Part shown: piece by piece, positions 1 through 7,031 of the stretch
Layout: every line of letters begins with the position of its first letter
Position numbering within the stretch: position 1 is the first letter of the stretch
Source of the DNA: an uncultured bacterium
GTDB taxonomy: Bacteria; Actinomycetota; Coriobacteriia; Coriobacteriales; Coriobacteriaceae
NCBI GenBank assembly: GCA_905215115.1
Contig: CAJMOP010000060.1
Location: forward strand, 1-11,542
Direction of reading: 5' to 3'
Length of the DNA stretch: 11,542 nt
Program-made: the position numbers and the translations under genes
Notes under the pieces: generated by a model
Databases searched by the model: none
Told to the model about the DNA's origin: nothing
What the model saw: only the letters and a program-made list of their open reading frames with translations

Positions 1-1
1 T

Positions 2-2455
2 GCGGCGCTCATCGCCGAGGACCCCGAGCCCACTGAGGAGCAGATCAAGTACGCCATCCGCGGCAACGTCTGCCGCTGCACCGGCTACAAGAAGATTATC
101 GAGGGCATTTCGCTAGCCGCTGCGGTGCTCCGCGGCGAAAAGCAGATCGACGAGGACCTGGAGCGCGGCGACGACTACGGCGTGGGCAAGCGCGCCTTCC
201 GTATTGACGTGCGCAAGAAAGTGCTCGGCGAGGGCAAGTATCCCGACGACATCGACGAGCTCGATCAGCCGGGTCTGACCTACGCCAGCGCCGTGCGCTC
301 CAAGTATCCGCGCGCCCGCGTGCTCTCCATCGATACCTCCAAGGCCGAGGCCCTGCCCGGTGTGGTGGGCATCCTGCGCGCCGAGGACGTGCCGGTCAAC
401 CAGGTCGGCCACCTTATCCAGGACTGGGACGTCATGATCGCGGCAGGCGATATCACCCGCTGCGTGGGCGATGCCATTGTGTTGGTGGTCGCCGAGGACG
501 AAGCGACGCTCGAGAAGGCCAAAAAGCTCGTAAAGATCGATTACGAGCCGTTGGAGCCCGTGCGCAACATTGTCGAGGCTAGGGCTGCCGACGCCCCGCG
601 CCTGCACGACAGCTTCTTTGCCTTTGGCAACACGGTGGAGCTCAAGGACAACGTGTGCCAGAGCCGTCACGTGACGCGCGGCGACGCCGCCAAGGCGCTG
701 GCAGAGAGCGCGTTTACCGTAACGCAGCGCTTTACCACGCCCTTTACTGAGCATGCCTTCTTGGAGCCCGAGTGCGCCGTTGCCTTCCCGTACAAGAACG
801 GCGTCAAGGTGCAGTCGACCGACCAGGGTGCCTACGACACGCGCAAAGAGTGTGCCCACATGTTTGGCTGGGACAACGAGCCCGAGCGCGTGGTCGTCGA
901 GACCATGCTCGTGGGCGGCGGCTTTGGCGGTAAGGAGGACGTGTCCATCCAGCATCTGGCCGCGCTCGCCGCATATAAGTTCCAGCGTCCTGTGAAGTGC
1001 AAGCTCACGCGTGCCGAGTCGCTCGCGTTCCATCCCAAGCGTCATGCCATGGACGGCACCTTTACGCTGGGCTGCGACGCCGAGGGCAACTTTACCGGCC
1101 TGGATTGCGAGATCAACTTTGATACCGGCGCCTACGCGTCGCTGTGCGGCCCGGTGCTCGAGCGCGCCTGCACGCATGCCGTCGGCCCCTACAAGTACCA
1201 GAACACCGACATTCGCGGCTTTGGCTACTACACCAACAACCCGCCCGCCGGCGCGTACCGCGGCTTTGGCGTTTGCCAGTCCGAGTTTGCGCTCGAGAGC
1301 CTGATCGACCTGCTGGCAGAGAAGGTCGGCCTGGATCCGTGGGAGATTCGTTACCGAAACGCTATCGAGCCGGGCGAGGTTTTGCCCAACGGCCAGATTG
1401 CCGACTGCTCCACGGCGCTTAAGGAGACGCTGCTCGAGGTCAAGGATGCCTACTATGCGCATCCCGGACACGCCGGTATCGCCTGCGCCATGAAGAACGC
1501 CGGCGTGGGCGTGGGCCTGCCCGATGCCGGCCGCTGCAAGATTCGCATCGAGAACGGCGTGGCCGTGGTCTACGCCGCCACGTCCGATATCGGCCAGGGC
1601 TGCAACACCGTCTTTTTGCAGGACGTTGCCGAGGCATGCGGTCTGCCGCTTCGCTGTATCGCCAACGGCGAGTGCTCCACCGAGAACGCTCCCGACTCCG
1701 GCACCACGTCTGGTTCGCGTCAGACGGTCGTGACCGGCGAGGCCGTGCGCGGTGCTGCCTTCCTGTTGCGCGACGCCATGGTTGGCATCGAGGCTGGCAA
1801 GCCTGCGCCTACCGCCCCGGTGAGCGCCCATGGTGATGGCGTCAAGATCGAATACGATGACGGTCGCGCCTATCAGTTACGCACGCAGGAGCTCGTCGCC
1901 GGCCAGGGCATGCATCCTCAGGATCCCGCGGCCGCCATCAAGGCGCTCGAGGGCTGCGAGTTTGGCTACGTGTACCTGGAGCCGACCGACAAACTGGGCG
2001 CCGACGTCCCCAACCCCAAGAGTCACATCTGCTACGGCTTTGCCACGCATGTGGTCATTTTGGACGACGACGGCCGCGTGAGCGAGGTCTATGCCGCGCA
2101 CGATTCCGGCAAGGTGGTCAACCCCATCTCCATTCAGGGTCAGATCGAAGGTGGCGTGCTCATGGGTATGGGCTACGCGCTTACCGAGGACTGGCCGCTC
2201 AAGGACTGCGTGCCCCAGGCAAGGTACGGCACACTCGGGCTGTTCCGTGCGCCCGAGATTCCGGATATCCACGCCATCTACGTGGAGAAGGACGAACTGC
2301 TGCCCGTGGCATACGGCGGCAAGGGCATCGGCGAGATCGCAACGATCCCCACGGCGCCCGCCGTGCAGAACGCCTACCGCGCGTTTGACGGCAAGCTGCG
2401 TCCGGATCTGCCCATGGTGGATACGCCGTACAGCCGCGCCCGTCACCGCGGGTAG
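2..2455 (+). CDS. Selenium-dependent-type xanthine dehydrogenase, fused [2Fe-2S] and molybdopterin domains (5' partial)
   Basis: This is a molybdenum hydroxylase that probably oxidises hypoxanthine or xanthine in the cytoplasm. The frame is open from base 2 to the TAG at 2453-2455, giving 817 visible residues; the GTG at 125 is internal, not the start. Visible codons 1-42 are the C-terminal part of a [2Fe-2S] helical domain, with the cluster motif VCRCTGY at codons 23-29. About 100 N-terminal residues, including the first Cys cluster, should lie outside the window. A hammerhead domain follows (about 60-165), then the molybdopterin domains: GGGFGGKED at 305-313, GAYRGFG at 417-423, GQGC at 531-534, DSGTTSGSRQ at 565-574, and KGIGE at 774-778, where E778 matches the catalytic glutamate. 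The fused layout, the QDWDVMI segment near codon 140 and the GIGEIATIPTAPAV ending fit the selenium-dependent molybdenum hydroxylase family. Selenium there is a cofactor, not selenocysteine, and no in-frame TGA is seen. The exact substrate is inferred. Confidence 0.9.
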   Translation, partial: AALIAEDPEPTEEQIKYAIRGNVCRCTGYKKIIEGISLAAAVLRGEKQIDEDLERGDDYGVGKRAFRIDVRKKVLGEGKYPDDIDELDQPGLTYASAVRSKYPRARVLSIDTSKAEALPGVVGILRAEDVPVNQVGHLIQDWDVMIAAGDITRCVGDAIVLVVAEDEATLEKAKKLVKIDYEPLEPVRNIVEARAADAPRLHDSFFAFGNTVELKDNVCQSRHVTRGDAAKALAESAFTVTQRFTTPFTEHAFLEPECAVAFPYKNGVKVQSTDQGAYDTRKECAHMFGWDNEPERVVVETMLVGGGFGGKEDVSIQHLAALAAYKFQRPVKCKLTRAESLAFHPKRHAMDGTFTLGCDAEGNFTGLDCEINFDTGAYASLCGPVLERACTHAVGPYKYQNTDIRGFGYYTNNPPAGAYRGFGVCQSEFALESLIDLLAEKVGLDPWEIRYRNAIEPGEVLPNGQIADCSTALKETLLEVKDAYYAHPGHAGIACAMKNAGVGVGLPDAGRCKIRIENGVAVVYAATSDIGQGCNTVFLQDVAEACGLPLRCIANGECSTENAPDSGTTSGSRQTVVTGEAVRGAAFLLRDAMVGIEAGKPAPTAPVSAHGDGVKIEYDDGRAYQLRTQELVAGQGMHPQDPAAAIKALEGCEFGYVYLEPTDKLGADVPNPKSHICYGFATHVVILDDDGRVSEVYAAHDSGKVVNPISIQGQIEGGVLMGMGYALTEDWPLKDCVPQARYGTLGLFRAPEIPDIHAIYVEKDELLPVAYGGKGIGEIATIPTAPAVQNAYRAFDGKLRPDLPMVDTPYSRARHRG

Positions 2456-2524
2456 GGTAGGGCGCGGACAGCCATTACTGACGGGCTGTTCGCGCTCAAC
2501 ACCAACTGCATATGCTGCATCTTT

Positions 2525-2560
2525 GGCCCCGGCTCCATCGCGAGCCGGGGCCTTTTGTTT
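2525..2560 (+). terminator. Rho-independent terminator of the xanthine dehydrogenase unit
   Basis: A perfect 11-bp GC-rich stem (GGCCCCGGCTC at 2525-2535 pairing with 2542-2552) closes a six-base loop and is followed by TTTTGTTT. It begins 70 bases after the stop codon. It marks the end of the metabolic operon and insulates it from the ATPase gene downstream. Confidence 0.93.
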
Positions 2561-2577
2561 GGAACGGAGGCAGCATC

Positions 2578-2613
2578 CCGGAATTGGCGCTCAGAATGGG
2601 GCGCAGTTTCCGG
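2578..2613. repeat. Imperfect hairpin in the spacer
   Basis: CCGGAA (2578-2583) pairs with TTCCGG (2608-2613), and GCGC (2587-2590) pairs with GCGC (2601-2604). A symmetric 3x3 internal loop separates the two helices, and the apical loop has ten bases. No T-run follows, so it is not an intrinsic terminator. It could be an intergenic repeat, an RNA element or chance. No coding potential is evident here. Confidence 0.25.
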
Positions 2614-2667
2614 AGCGGTCCACGTGCGGTGGTGTACTGCCCCCTTTTGTTTGCGTCGGTCGTCGAA

Positions 2668-2723
2668 TTACGTTATAGCTAGCTATATTATAGGAAGGTA
2701 TAATATAGCTAGCTATAACGTAA
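2668..2723. repeat. 25-bp perfect inverted repeat with two embedded 14-bp palindromes; candidate operator
   Basis: Bases 2668-2692 are the exact reverse complement of 2699-2723, separated by GGAAGG (2693-2698). Each arm contains the self-complementary 14-mer TATAGCTAGCTATA, at 2674-2687 and 2704-2717, with centres 30 bp apart (about three helical turns). That is the geometry expected of two dimer sites on one face of the helix. As RNA it would form a long hairpin ending at the ribosome binding site AAAGGAAGG (2722-2730) of the downstream ATPase gene. The repeat structure is seen directly; the operator or RNA-switch role is inference. Confidence 0.75.
2687..2704. promoter_or_regulatory. Symmetric -10 elements within the inverted repeat
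   Basis: TATAAT, a perfect -10 hexamer, lies at 2699-2704 on the plus strand. Its mirror image lies at 2692-2687 on the minus strand, because the repeat is symmetric. Plus-strand transcription would start near 2711 and give a leader of about 28 bases to the ATG at 2739. No good -35 hexamer is found 16-18 bp upstream, so this would be a weak or activator-dependent promoter. No gene is evident for the minus-strand direction. Confidence 0.45.
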
Positions 2724-2738
2724 AGGAAGGATGGCCCT

Positions 2739-4118
2739 ATGTTTATCGGAAGAACAGCGGAAATGTCCGAGCTCAATCGACTGTATGGCACGGGTTCATT
2801 TGAAATGCCTGTGATTTACGGCCGTCGTCGCGTGGGTAAAACGCGCCTTATCACAGAGTTCATCCAAGGCAAGAAGGCTATTTACTTTCAAGCTCGTCGC
2901 ACCAATGCAGAGGCAAACCTGCACGGCTTTAGCCAGGCGATACTTGCAGGCTCGGTTGGTGCTGCAGGCGTGTCGTTTCGTAGCTTTGACGAGGCGTTCG
3001 ATGCATTGGCCACCATGGCTCGCACGGAACGTTTGATTGTCGTGATTGACGAGTATCCCTATCTCGCCCAATCGAATCCCGAGATCAGTTCGTTGCTGCA
3101 AGACAAGATTGATCACCTGTACAAAGAGACCAGGCTCATGCTGATTCTATGCGGCTCGTCTCTTTCGTTTATGGAGGAACAGGTGTTGGGCTACGAGAGC
3201 CCACTATACGGTAGGCGTACGGCCCAGTTTAAGATCATGCCGCTCGATTTTATGACGACCCTCGGCCTGTGGCAGAGCATGAGTCGCGAAGACGCTGCAG
3301 TTTGCTATGGCATGACGGGCGGCATTCCTGCATATATCGAGAAAGTCAATCCTGCCGCACCGCTCAAGGACAACATCAAACGTCTTTTTCTTACTCCTAC
3401 AGGCTATCTCTTTGAGGAGCCGAGTAACCTGCTATTGCAAGAGTGCCGCAATCCCGAGCAATATGATGCGATCGTGCAAGCAATTGCTCAGGGGCGCTCG
3501 AAGATCTCGGAGATTGCGAGCTCTACGGGAATCCCTGCGAGCAACGTAAAGAGCTATGTGGATAAGCTGGCGTCGCTTGGGATTGTCGAGCGCGAGCTGC
3601 CCCTAAACGAGACGAGCAATAAGCGGGCCGTGTATCTACTGAGCGACCAGATGTTTAGGTTCTGGTACAAGTTTGTGCCGCAGAACATCGGGCTGATTCA
3701 AAACGATATGGCCGAGATGGCGTATAAGCGCATTGAGCCGCACGTATCGGATTACATGGGCACGGTCTTTGAGCTTATATGCAGGCAATACGTGTACGAA
3801 CTCGCGCGGGCGGGCCAACTCGATGTGGTTCCGGCGAGCGTCGGGCGCTGGTGGGGGACGGATAATCGCACGCACACGCAGGAAGAAATCGACTTGATTG
3901 TTGACGATGGCGAGGGCGCTGCGCTGTTTGCGGAGTGCAAATGGCGCAATGAACCGGCGGGCGAAGACGTGCTGCAAAAACTCGTGCACCGAAGCGAGCT
4001 CTTTAGGCGGCAGCGAAAAAGCTATGCACTTTTCTCAAAAAGCGGTTTTACACAGGGATGTCGGGATGCCGCAGAGAGTAGGGGAGACGTCAAGCTGATC
4101 TCGTTTGCCGAGATGTGA
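2739..4118 (+). CDS. ATPase_2/DUF234-type ATPase with winged helix and PD-(D/E)xK-like C-terminus
   Basis: A 459-residue soluble P-loop ATPase of the archaeal-type family (ATPase_2 followed by DUF234). The N-terminal FIGR motif precedes Walker A GRRRVGKT at residues 28-35, Walker B IVVIDE at 100-105 and a sensor-like LCGSS at 137-141. A winged helix-turn-helix lies at about 248-290. The C-terminus has D385 followed by E399-C-K401, the D...ExK pattern of the PD-(D/E)xK nuclease fold. The ATG at 2739 is chosen for AAAGGAAGG at 2722-2730; the ATG at 2731 is out of frame. The gene is preceded by a large inverted repeat and followed on the same strand, 97 bases on, by an exonuclease. The cellular role of this family is poorly established; DNA binding or cleavage driven by ATP is inferred. 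Codon use is visibly less GC-biased than in the xanthine dehydrogenase gene. Confidence 0.88.
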   Translation: MFIGRTAEMSELNRLYGTGSFEMPVIYGRRRVGKTRLITEFIQGKKAIYFQARRTNAEANLHGFSQAILAGSVGAAGVSFRSFDEAFDALATMARTERLIVVIDEYPYLAQSNPEISSLLQDKIDHLYKETRLMLILCGSSLSFMEEQVLGYESPLYGRRTAQFKIMPLDFMTTLGLWQSMSREDAAVCYGMTGGIPAYIEKVNPAAPLKDNIKRLFLTPTGYLFEEPSNLLLQECRNPEQYDAIVQAIAQGRSKISEIASSTGIPASNVKSYVDKLASLGIVERELPLNETSNKRAVYLLSDQMFRFWYKFVPQNIGLIQNDMAEMAYKRIEPHVSDYMGTVFELICRQYVYELARAGQLDVVPASVGRWWGTDNRTHTQEEIDLIVDDGEGAALFAECKWRNEPAGEDVLQKLVHRSELFRRQRKSYALFSKSGFTQGCRDAAESRGDVKLISFAEM

Positions 4119-4215
4119 GGGGCCACCCTGTGTTTGTGTCTGCGCAGGCGGTTACGCTTACTGCGACGAAGCCGTTCGAGAAACGAGCGGCAGGCAACGG
4201 AGAAAGGCCCTAACC

Positions 4216-4950
4216 GTGTCAGCTGAAAAGACGCCGGGTATCTCTGCTATCGATACGACGAACTTTGCGCGCCAGATTGTGCTGGACTTTGAGTTTGCGC
4301 CGGTGCCAAAGCAGCGCCAGCGCCGTGGGCTGCGCAACGAGATTATCGAGGTCGGCGCCGTCAAGCTCGATTACCACGGCAACGTTATGGGCGAGTTCTC
4401 GCAGTTTGTGCAGACGGAATTTACCGAAGGCGTCGCGTTCCCCGTCCGCGAGCTCACAGGGATATCGGCCGTGGACACCGCGATGGCCGATCCGCTCTAT
4501 GTGGTGATCAAAAGGCTCGGCGATTGGATTGGTCGCTACTCCGCCCAGGTGGTCTGTTGGAGCGGGGCGGACCGTCGACAGCTTTTGACCGAGTGCCAGG
4601 CAAAGTGCATCGATCTTTCCGCATTTCCTACGGACTGGGCCGACCTGCAGGCGTTTTACACCTCGATTATGGACGTGGGCAGCCACGGTTGCGTCTCTTT
4701 GAGTGACGCGGCAACGTGGTTTGGCATCGAGTTCGACGAGTCGATGGGTCACGCCCACAGCGCCCTGGCCGATGCGCGCGTGACCGCCAAGCTGCTCAAG
4801 CAGATGATGGACGGGGACTACCACGTGAGCTCGCGCGCCCAGGAAGTCCGCCAGCGGTGGAGGATGGGCGAGCGACCTCAGACGCGCCTTTCCAGCAAGT
4901 TCCCCGAGCTGGGCGACCTGCTGCTAAAGCTGAAGGCGGAGGGGAGATAG
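4216..4950 (+). CDS. DEDDh-family 3'-5' exonuclease
   Basis: A 244-residue exonuclease of the RNase T/DnaQ superfamily, predicted to remove nucleotides from 3' ends with two metal ions. The five catalytic residues are in order: D24 and E26 in IVLDFEF, D119 in WSGADRR, and H181 and D186 in HAHSALADAR. The spacing suits a stand-alone nuclease. The GTG at 4216 is chosen because GGAGAAAGG (4199-4207) sits at proper distance. The frame stays open up to an ATG at 4105, but that extension overlaps the previous gene and encodes a Cys-rich stretch unlike the family. It may be co-transcribed with the upstream ATPase. A broken copy of its 3' half lies 1.4 kb downstream. The substrate (DNA or RNA) cannot be told. 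Polymerase proofreading is unlikely in this context; repair, RNA processing or defence are all open. Confidence 0.87.
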   Translation: MSAEKTPGISAIDTTNFARQIVLDFEFAPVPKQRQRRGLRNEIIEVGAVKLDYHGNVMGEFSQFVQTEFTEGVAFPVRELTGISAVDTAMADPLYVVIKRLGDWIGRYSAQVVCWSGADRRQLLTECQAKCIDLSAFPTDWADLQAFYTSIMDVGSHGCVSLSDAATWFGIEFDESMGHAHSALADARVTAKLLKQMMDGDYHVSSRAQEVRQRWRMGERPQTRLSSKFPELGDLLLKLKAEGR

Positions 4951-4969
4951 GGCAGCGTCGGCTGCCTTT
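4951..4969 (+). terminator. Possible short terminator after the exonuclease gene
   Basis: GGCAGC (4951-4956) and GCTGCC (4961-4966) form a six-base stem around GTCG, directly after the TAG stop, followed by only TTTA. The stem is compact, but the T-run is weak. It lies between two convergent genes, where a terminator is expected. Confidence 0.4.
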
Positions 4970-4993
4970 ACAGTGCGTGCCAGTCGCGTATCG

Positions 4994-6229
4994 CTACTCT
5001 TCCTGCTGCTTGGCAGGTAAGATGTAGACGTTCTCGGCGTCCACGGCAATCTGCGTGGGACGGTTGTAGAGGATGTCGATCTCCATCACACTCTGCCTGA
5101 ACGGTGCGACGTCGGGCGTCTTTGCCTGGTGGAGCTTCTCAATGAGTTTCTCGGATTGCTCGTCGTTGAACCTGCCGATGTCCTCTCCTGCACCCTCAAG
5201 CGCCTCGTCTATGGGCGTGAGCTCGCCGATGGGCGTCGCCGCGATGGCGCGACCGAGCATCTTGCCTGCGGAGGCGATGCCGCCCAGAAGTGCCACATCG
5301 ATAGTGTCGGCAGTGCTCGCCTCGAGTGCGTTGTAACATTCGGTGTAGAGTTCGCGGTACGCAAGCGAGTCCGCCTCGATTTTTGCGGCAGCGTCTGCGA
5401 GCTTTGCAGGTTTGAAGTTCTGGGTGAGCATGGGCTCGAGGAACAGCGAGAACGCGTGGATATAGGTGGCGAGCTGGTAGTCCCTGAGATAGTCGAGAAC
5501 CTTGTCGAGGCGCCTTTTCACGTCGTCTCGCACCTCGATGAACCCTTTCTTTTTCAGGTCCGCTTGTGCTTGCGAACGGAAATGTTCCATGTCCTGCACG
5601 GAGGCCTGTTTGATGTCGAGTACCTTCATATGGGCATTGGCCATGTAAACGGCTTTGTCGTAGTTGAGGCCGTAGCCGTTGAGGATGTCTACAAGTGTCT
5701 TGAGGTTGCCGCGCATGTTGGCCTTGTCACGCTGGCGCATATACTCGAACATTTCGTCGACGGACTCCTGGATGGAGTCGAGCTTTTGGTTTATCTGCGC
5801 GATTGCGGCTGCCATGAACAGCGACGTCGGGTCGTAGGGCACTTGCGTGACACTCGTGGCGATATTACCCTCGACAACGTGGAGGCGAGCCTGCCCAAAG
5901 CCATTGGCTGCGTCGCGGTAGGACCCCATGAGGCCGCTGCCGTCCTTGAACGATTGGAGTATCGACGGGTCAAGCGGACTGCCAAACTTGTCGGTTGGCT
6001 GGAGCAGCATAGGCACGCTCACCTTATTGGTGACGGTGCGGAACGTCGAGGGGAGTGAGGCGAGCGCTATGCCGAGCTGGGGGACTCGTTCGAGCGGGAG
6101 CTTGATGGCGCCGGAGACGTCCGCCCGCTCCTGAGTGAGCGCGAGGTGGATTTTGGTAGATGCGAGCTGTTTTGCCACGAGTTCCTCTCGGTCGCCGTCC
6201 GTCGAGGGTTTGATCTCGTTGTCTGCCAT
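4994..6229 (-). CDS. Unrecognised 411-residue, mostly helical protein
   Basis: I do not recognise this family. The ATG at 6229 is chosen because AAGGAG (6241-6236, minus strand) lies six bases upstream; the in-frame extension to 6355 runs into an exonuclease remnant and is probably not coding. The N-terminus is charged and hydrophilic, with no signal peptide. Residues 135-175 are predicted helical and coiled-coil-like (heptads in the QINQKLDSIQESVDEMFEYM stretch). Residues 195-300 are charged helices. Residues 309-334 are Gly/Ala-rich and mildly hydrophobic (VALLGGIASAGKMLGRAIA), which could be a membrane-inserting or buried hairpin. The C-terminus has a short beta-like stretch (IAVDAENVYILPA). 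No enzymatic motif is seen. It is convergent with the exonuclease and lies between that gene and its remnant, 0.8 kb from a type I restriction operon. An effector or toxin-like role is conceivable but unsupported. Confidence 0.8.
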   Translation of the reverse strand: MADNEIKPSTDGDREELVAKQLASTKIHLALTQERADVSGAIKLPLERVPQLGIALASLPSTFRTVTNKVSVPMLLQPTDKFGSPLDPSILQSFKDGSGLMGSYRDAANGFGQARLHVVEGNIATSVTQVPYDPTSLFMAAAIAQINQKLDSIQESVDEMFEYMRQRDKANMRGNLKTLVDILNGYGLNYDKAVYMANAHMKVLDIKQASVQDMEHFRSQAQADLKKKGFIEVRDDVKRRLDKVLDYLRDYQLATYIHAFSLFLEPMLTQNFKPAKLADAAAKIEADSLAYRELYTECYNALEASTADTIDVALLGGIASAGKMLGRAIAATPIGELTPIDEALEGAGEDIGRFNDEQSEKLIEKLHQAKTPDVAPFRQSVMEIDILYNRPTQIAVDAENVYILPAKQQEE

Positions 6230-6330
6230 AGCGTGCTCCTTGCTTACGTTAATAGTCGCGGGAATTATCTCACCGTTGTGTGAGCTGCCGGGACGGGACG
6301 GATTAGCGGTAGCACGAGGCCGATTGACGG

Positions 6331-6678
6331 TCGAAGCGCATAGGCCTCGCCGCATTTCCTGCGGACTGGACCGACCTGCAGGCGTTATACATCTCGATTA
6401 TGGAGGTGGGCGGCTATGGGTTAGTCTCGCTGGGTGGTGCGTCACCGGGACTCGGTATCGATTTTGATGAGTCGACGGACCGTGCTCACGGTGCCCTTGC
6501 TGATATGCACGTGACCGCCAGGCTGCTTAAACAGGCGATTGACGGGGCTATCACGTGAGCCCGCGCGGGCAGGAGATCCGTCAACGATGGGGGATGGACG
6601 AGTGCGCCCAGACGCGCCTTTCCAGCAAGTGCCCCGAGCTAAGCGATCTGCTGCTGAAGCCGAAGGCGAAGGGGTTAC
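6331..6678 (+). pseudogene. Decayed 3' fragment of a second exonuclease gene
   Basis: This stretch aligns with 4603-4945, the second half of the intact exonuclease gene upstream. By my hand alignment about two thirds of some 113 residues match, from K-x-I-x-L-x-AFP-x-DW through QTRLSSK-x-PEL to the end. It keeps the catalytic His and Asp of the last motif (RAHGALAD), but the 5' half with the DxE and middle Asp is absent. One base is missing near 6547 relative to the intact copy. This shifts the frame and gives a TGA at 6556-6558; the second part resumes in another frame. A TGA at 6325-6327 precedes it, and no start codon serves it. It is a remnant of a paralogue or an old duplication, not an expressed enzyme. 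Confidence 0.88.
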
Positions 6679-6680
6679 GC

Positions 6681-7031
6681 AATTTGCTAAGAGTGGCTGG
6701 TGGACTTGGGTGACTGAAGGCCATTGATAAATTCACTGCTGTCTATTGTATTTCAACTTCCCTTAATTCAATTGATGCGCTTCTCGTGTTTCTTTTGGAA
6801 AGACCATCCGTTTGCTTCTAAACATAGAGCGTTTCTCTCTGACTTTCTAGGACATGTGCTGCGTCGCCGATGGGTCCGGGGCCCACCACGCTTCAACGAC
6901 CGTTCCTCCAGAACGCTCGCTGCTTTTGCTCAGAGATAGACGCTGCTGTCTACTGCCTGATAAAATGTTTTTATGTATGTTCTAGGACGCTGGCATATTA
7001 GTTTGCTGCATCGAGAAAGGCTGGCGGTTGG
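6681..7031. other. AT-richer spacer before the restriction operon
   Basis: About 350 bases with no convincing gene. The first 120 bases are much AT-richer than anything to the left (21 of 60 G+C in 6721-6780, 24 of 60 in 6781-6840, hand count). Short open frames here have no good ribosome binding site or recognisable product. The 9-mer TTCTAGGAC occurs at 6845 and 6980. The spacer ends with a candidate hsdR promoter. The composition change suggests an edge of imported DNA. Confidence 0.55.
6937..6966 (+). promoter_or_regulatory. Candidate promoter of the type I restriction operon
   Basis: TAGACG at 6937-6942 (four of six matches to TTGACA) is separated by 18 bp from TAAAAT at 6961-6966 (five of six matches to TATAAT). 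This would give a leader of about 60 bases before the hsdR start. The -35 lies inside a small inverted repeat, TAGAC (6937-6941) and GTCTA (6948-6952), which could be a repressor site. Confidence 0.35.

Noticed and set aside
113..1831. A 572-codon open frame on the minus strand, opposite the xanthine dehydrogenase gene
   Set aside because: It mirrors a gene with strong GC codon bias and clear family motifs on the plus strand. The antisense product has no recognisable domain, and long antisense frames are expected in such genes.
4105..4215. N-terminal extension of the exonuclease starting at ATG 4105
   Set aside because: It overlaps the end of the ATPase gene and encodes a Cys-rich segment unlike the family. 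The GTG at 4216 has a much better ribosome binding site.
5129..6058. A 309-codon plus-strand open frame opposite the orphan gene
   Set aside because: The minus-strand frame is longer, has a good ribosome binding site and gives a normal protein composition. The plus-strand product looks like a translated antisense (Val/Leu/Arg-rich, no domain).
6230..6355. N-terminal extension of the orphan protein up to ATG 6355
   Set aside because: It overlaps the exonuclease remnant on the other strand, has low-complexity basic composition, and lacks the ribosome binding site found before ATG 6229.
6845..6988. 9-bp direct repeat TTCTAGGAC at 6845 and 6980, as a possible target-site duplication
   Set aside because: The 126 bases between carry no terminal inverted repeats or transposase remnant. 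A single 9-mer match in this length can arise by chance.
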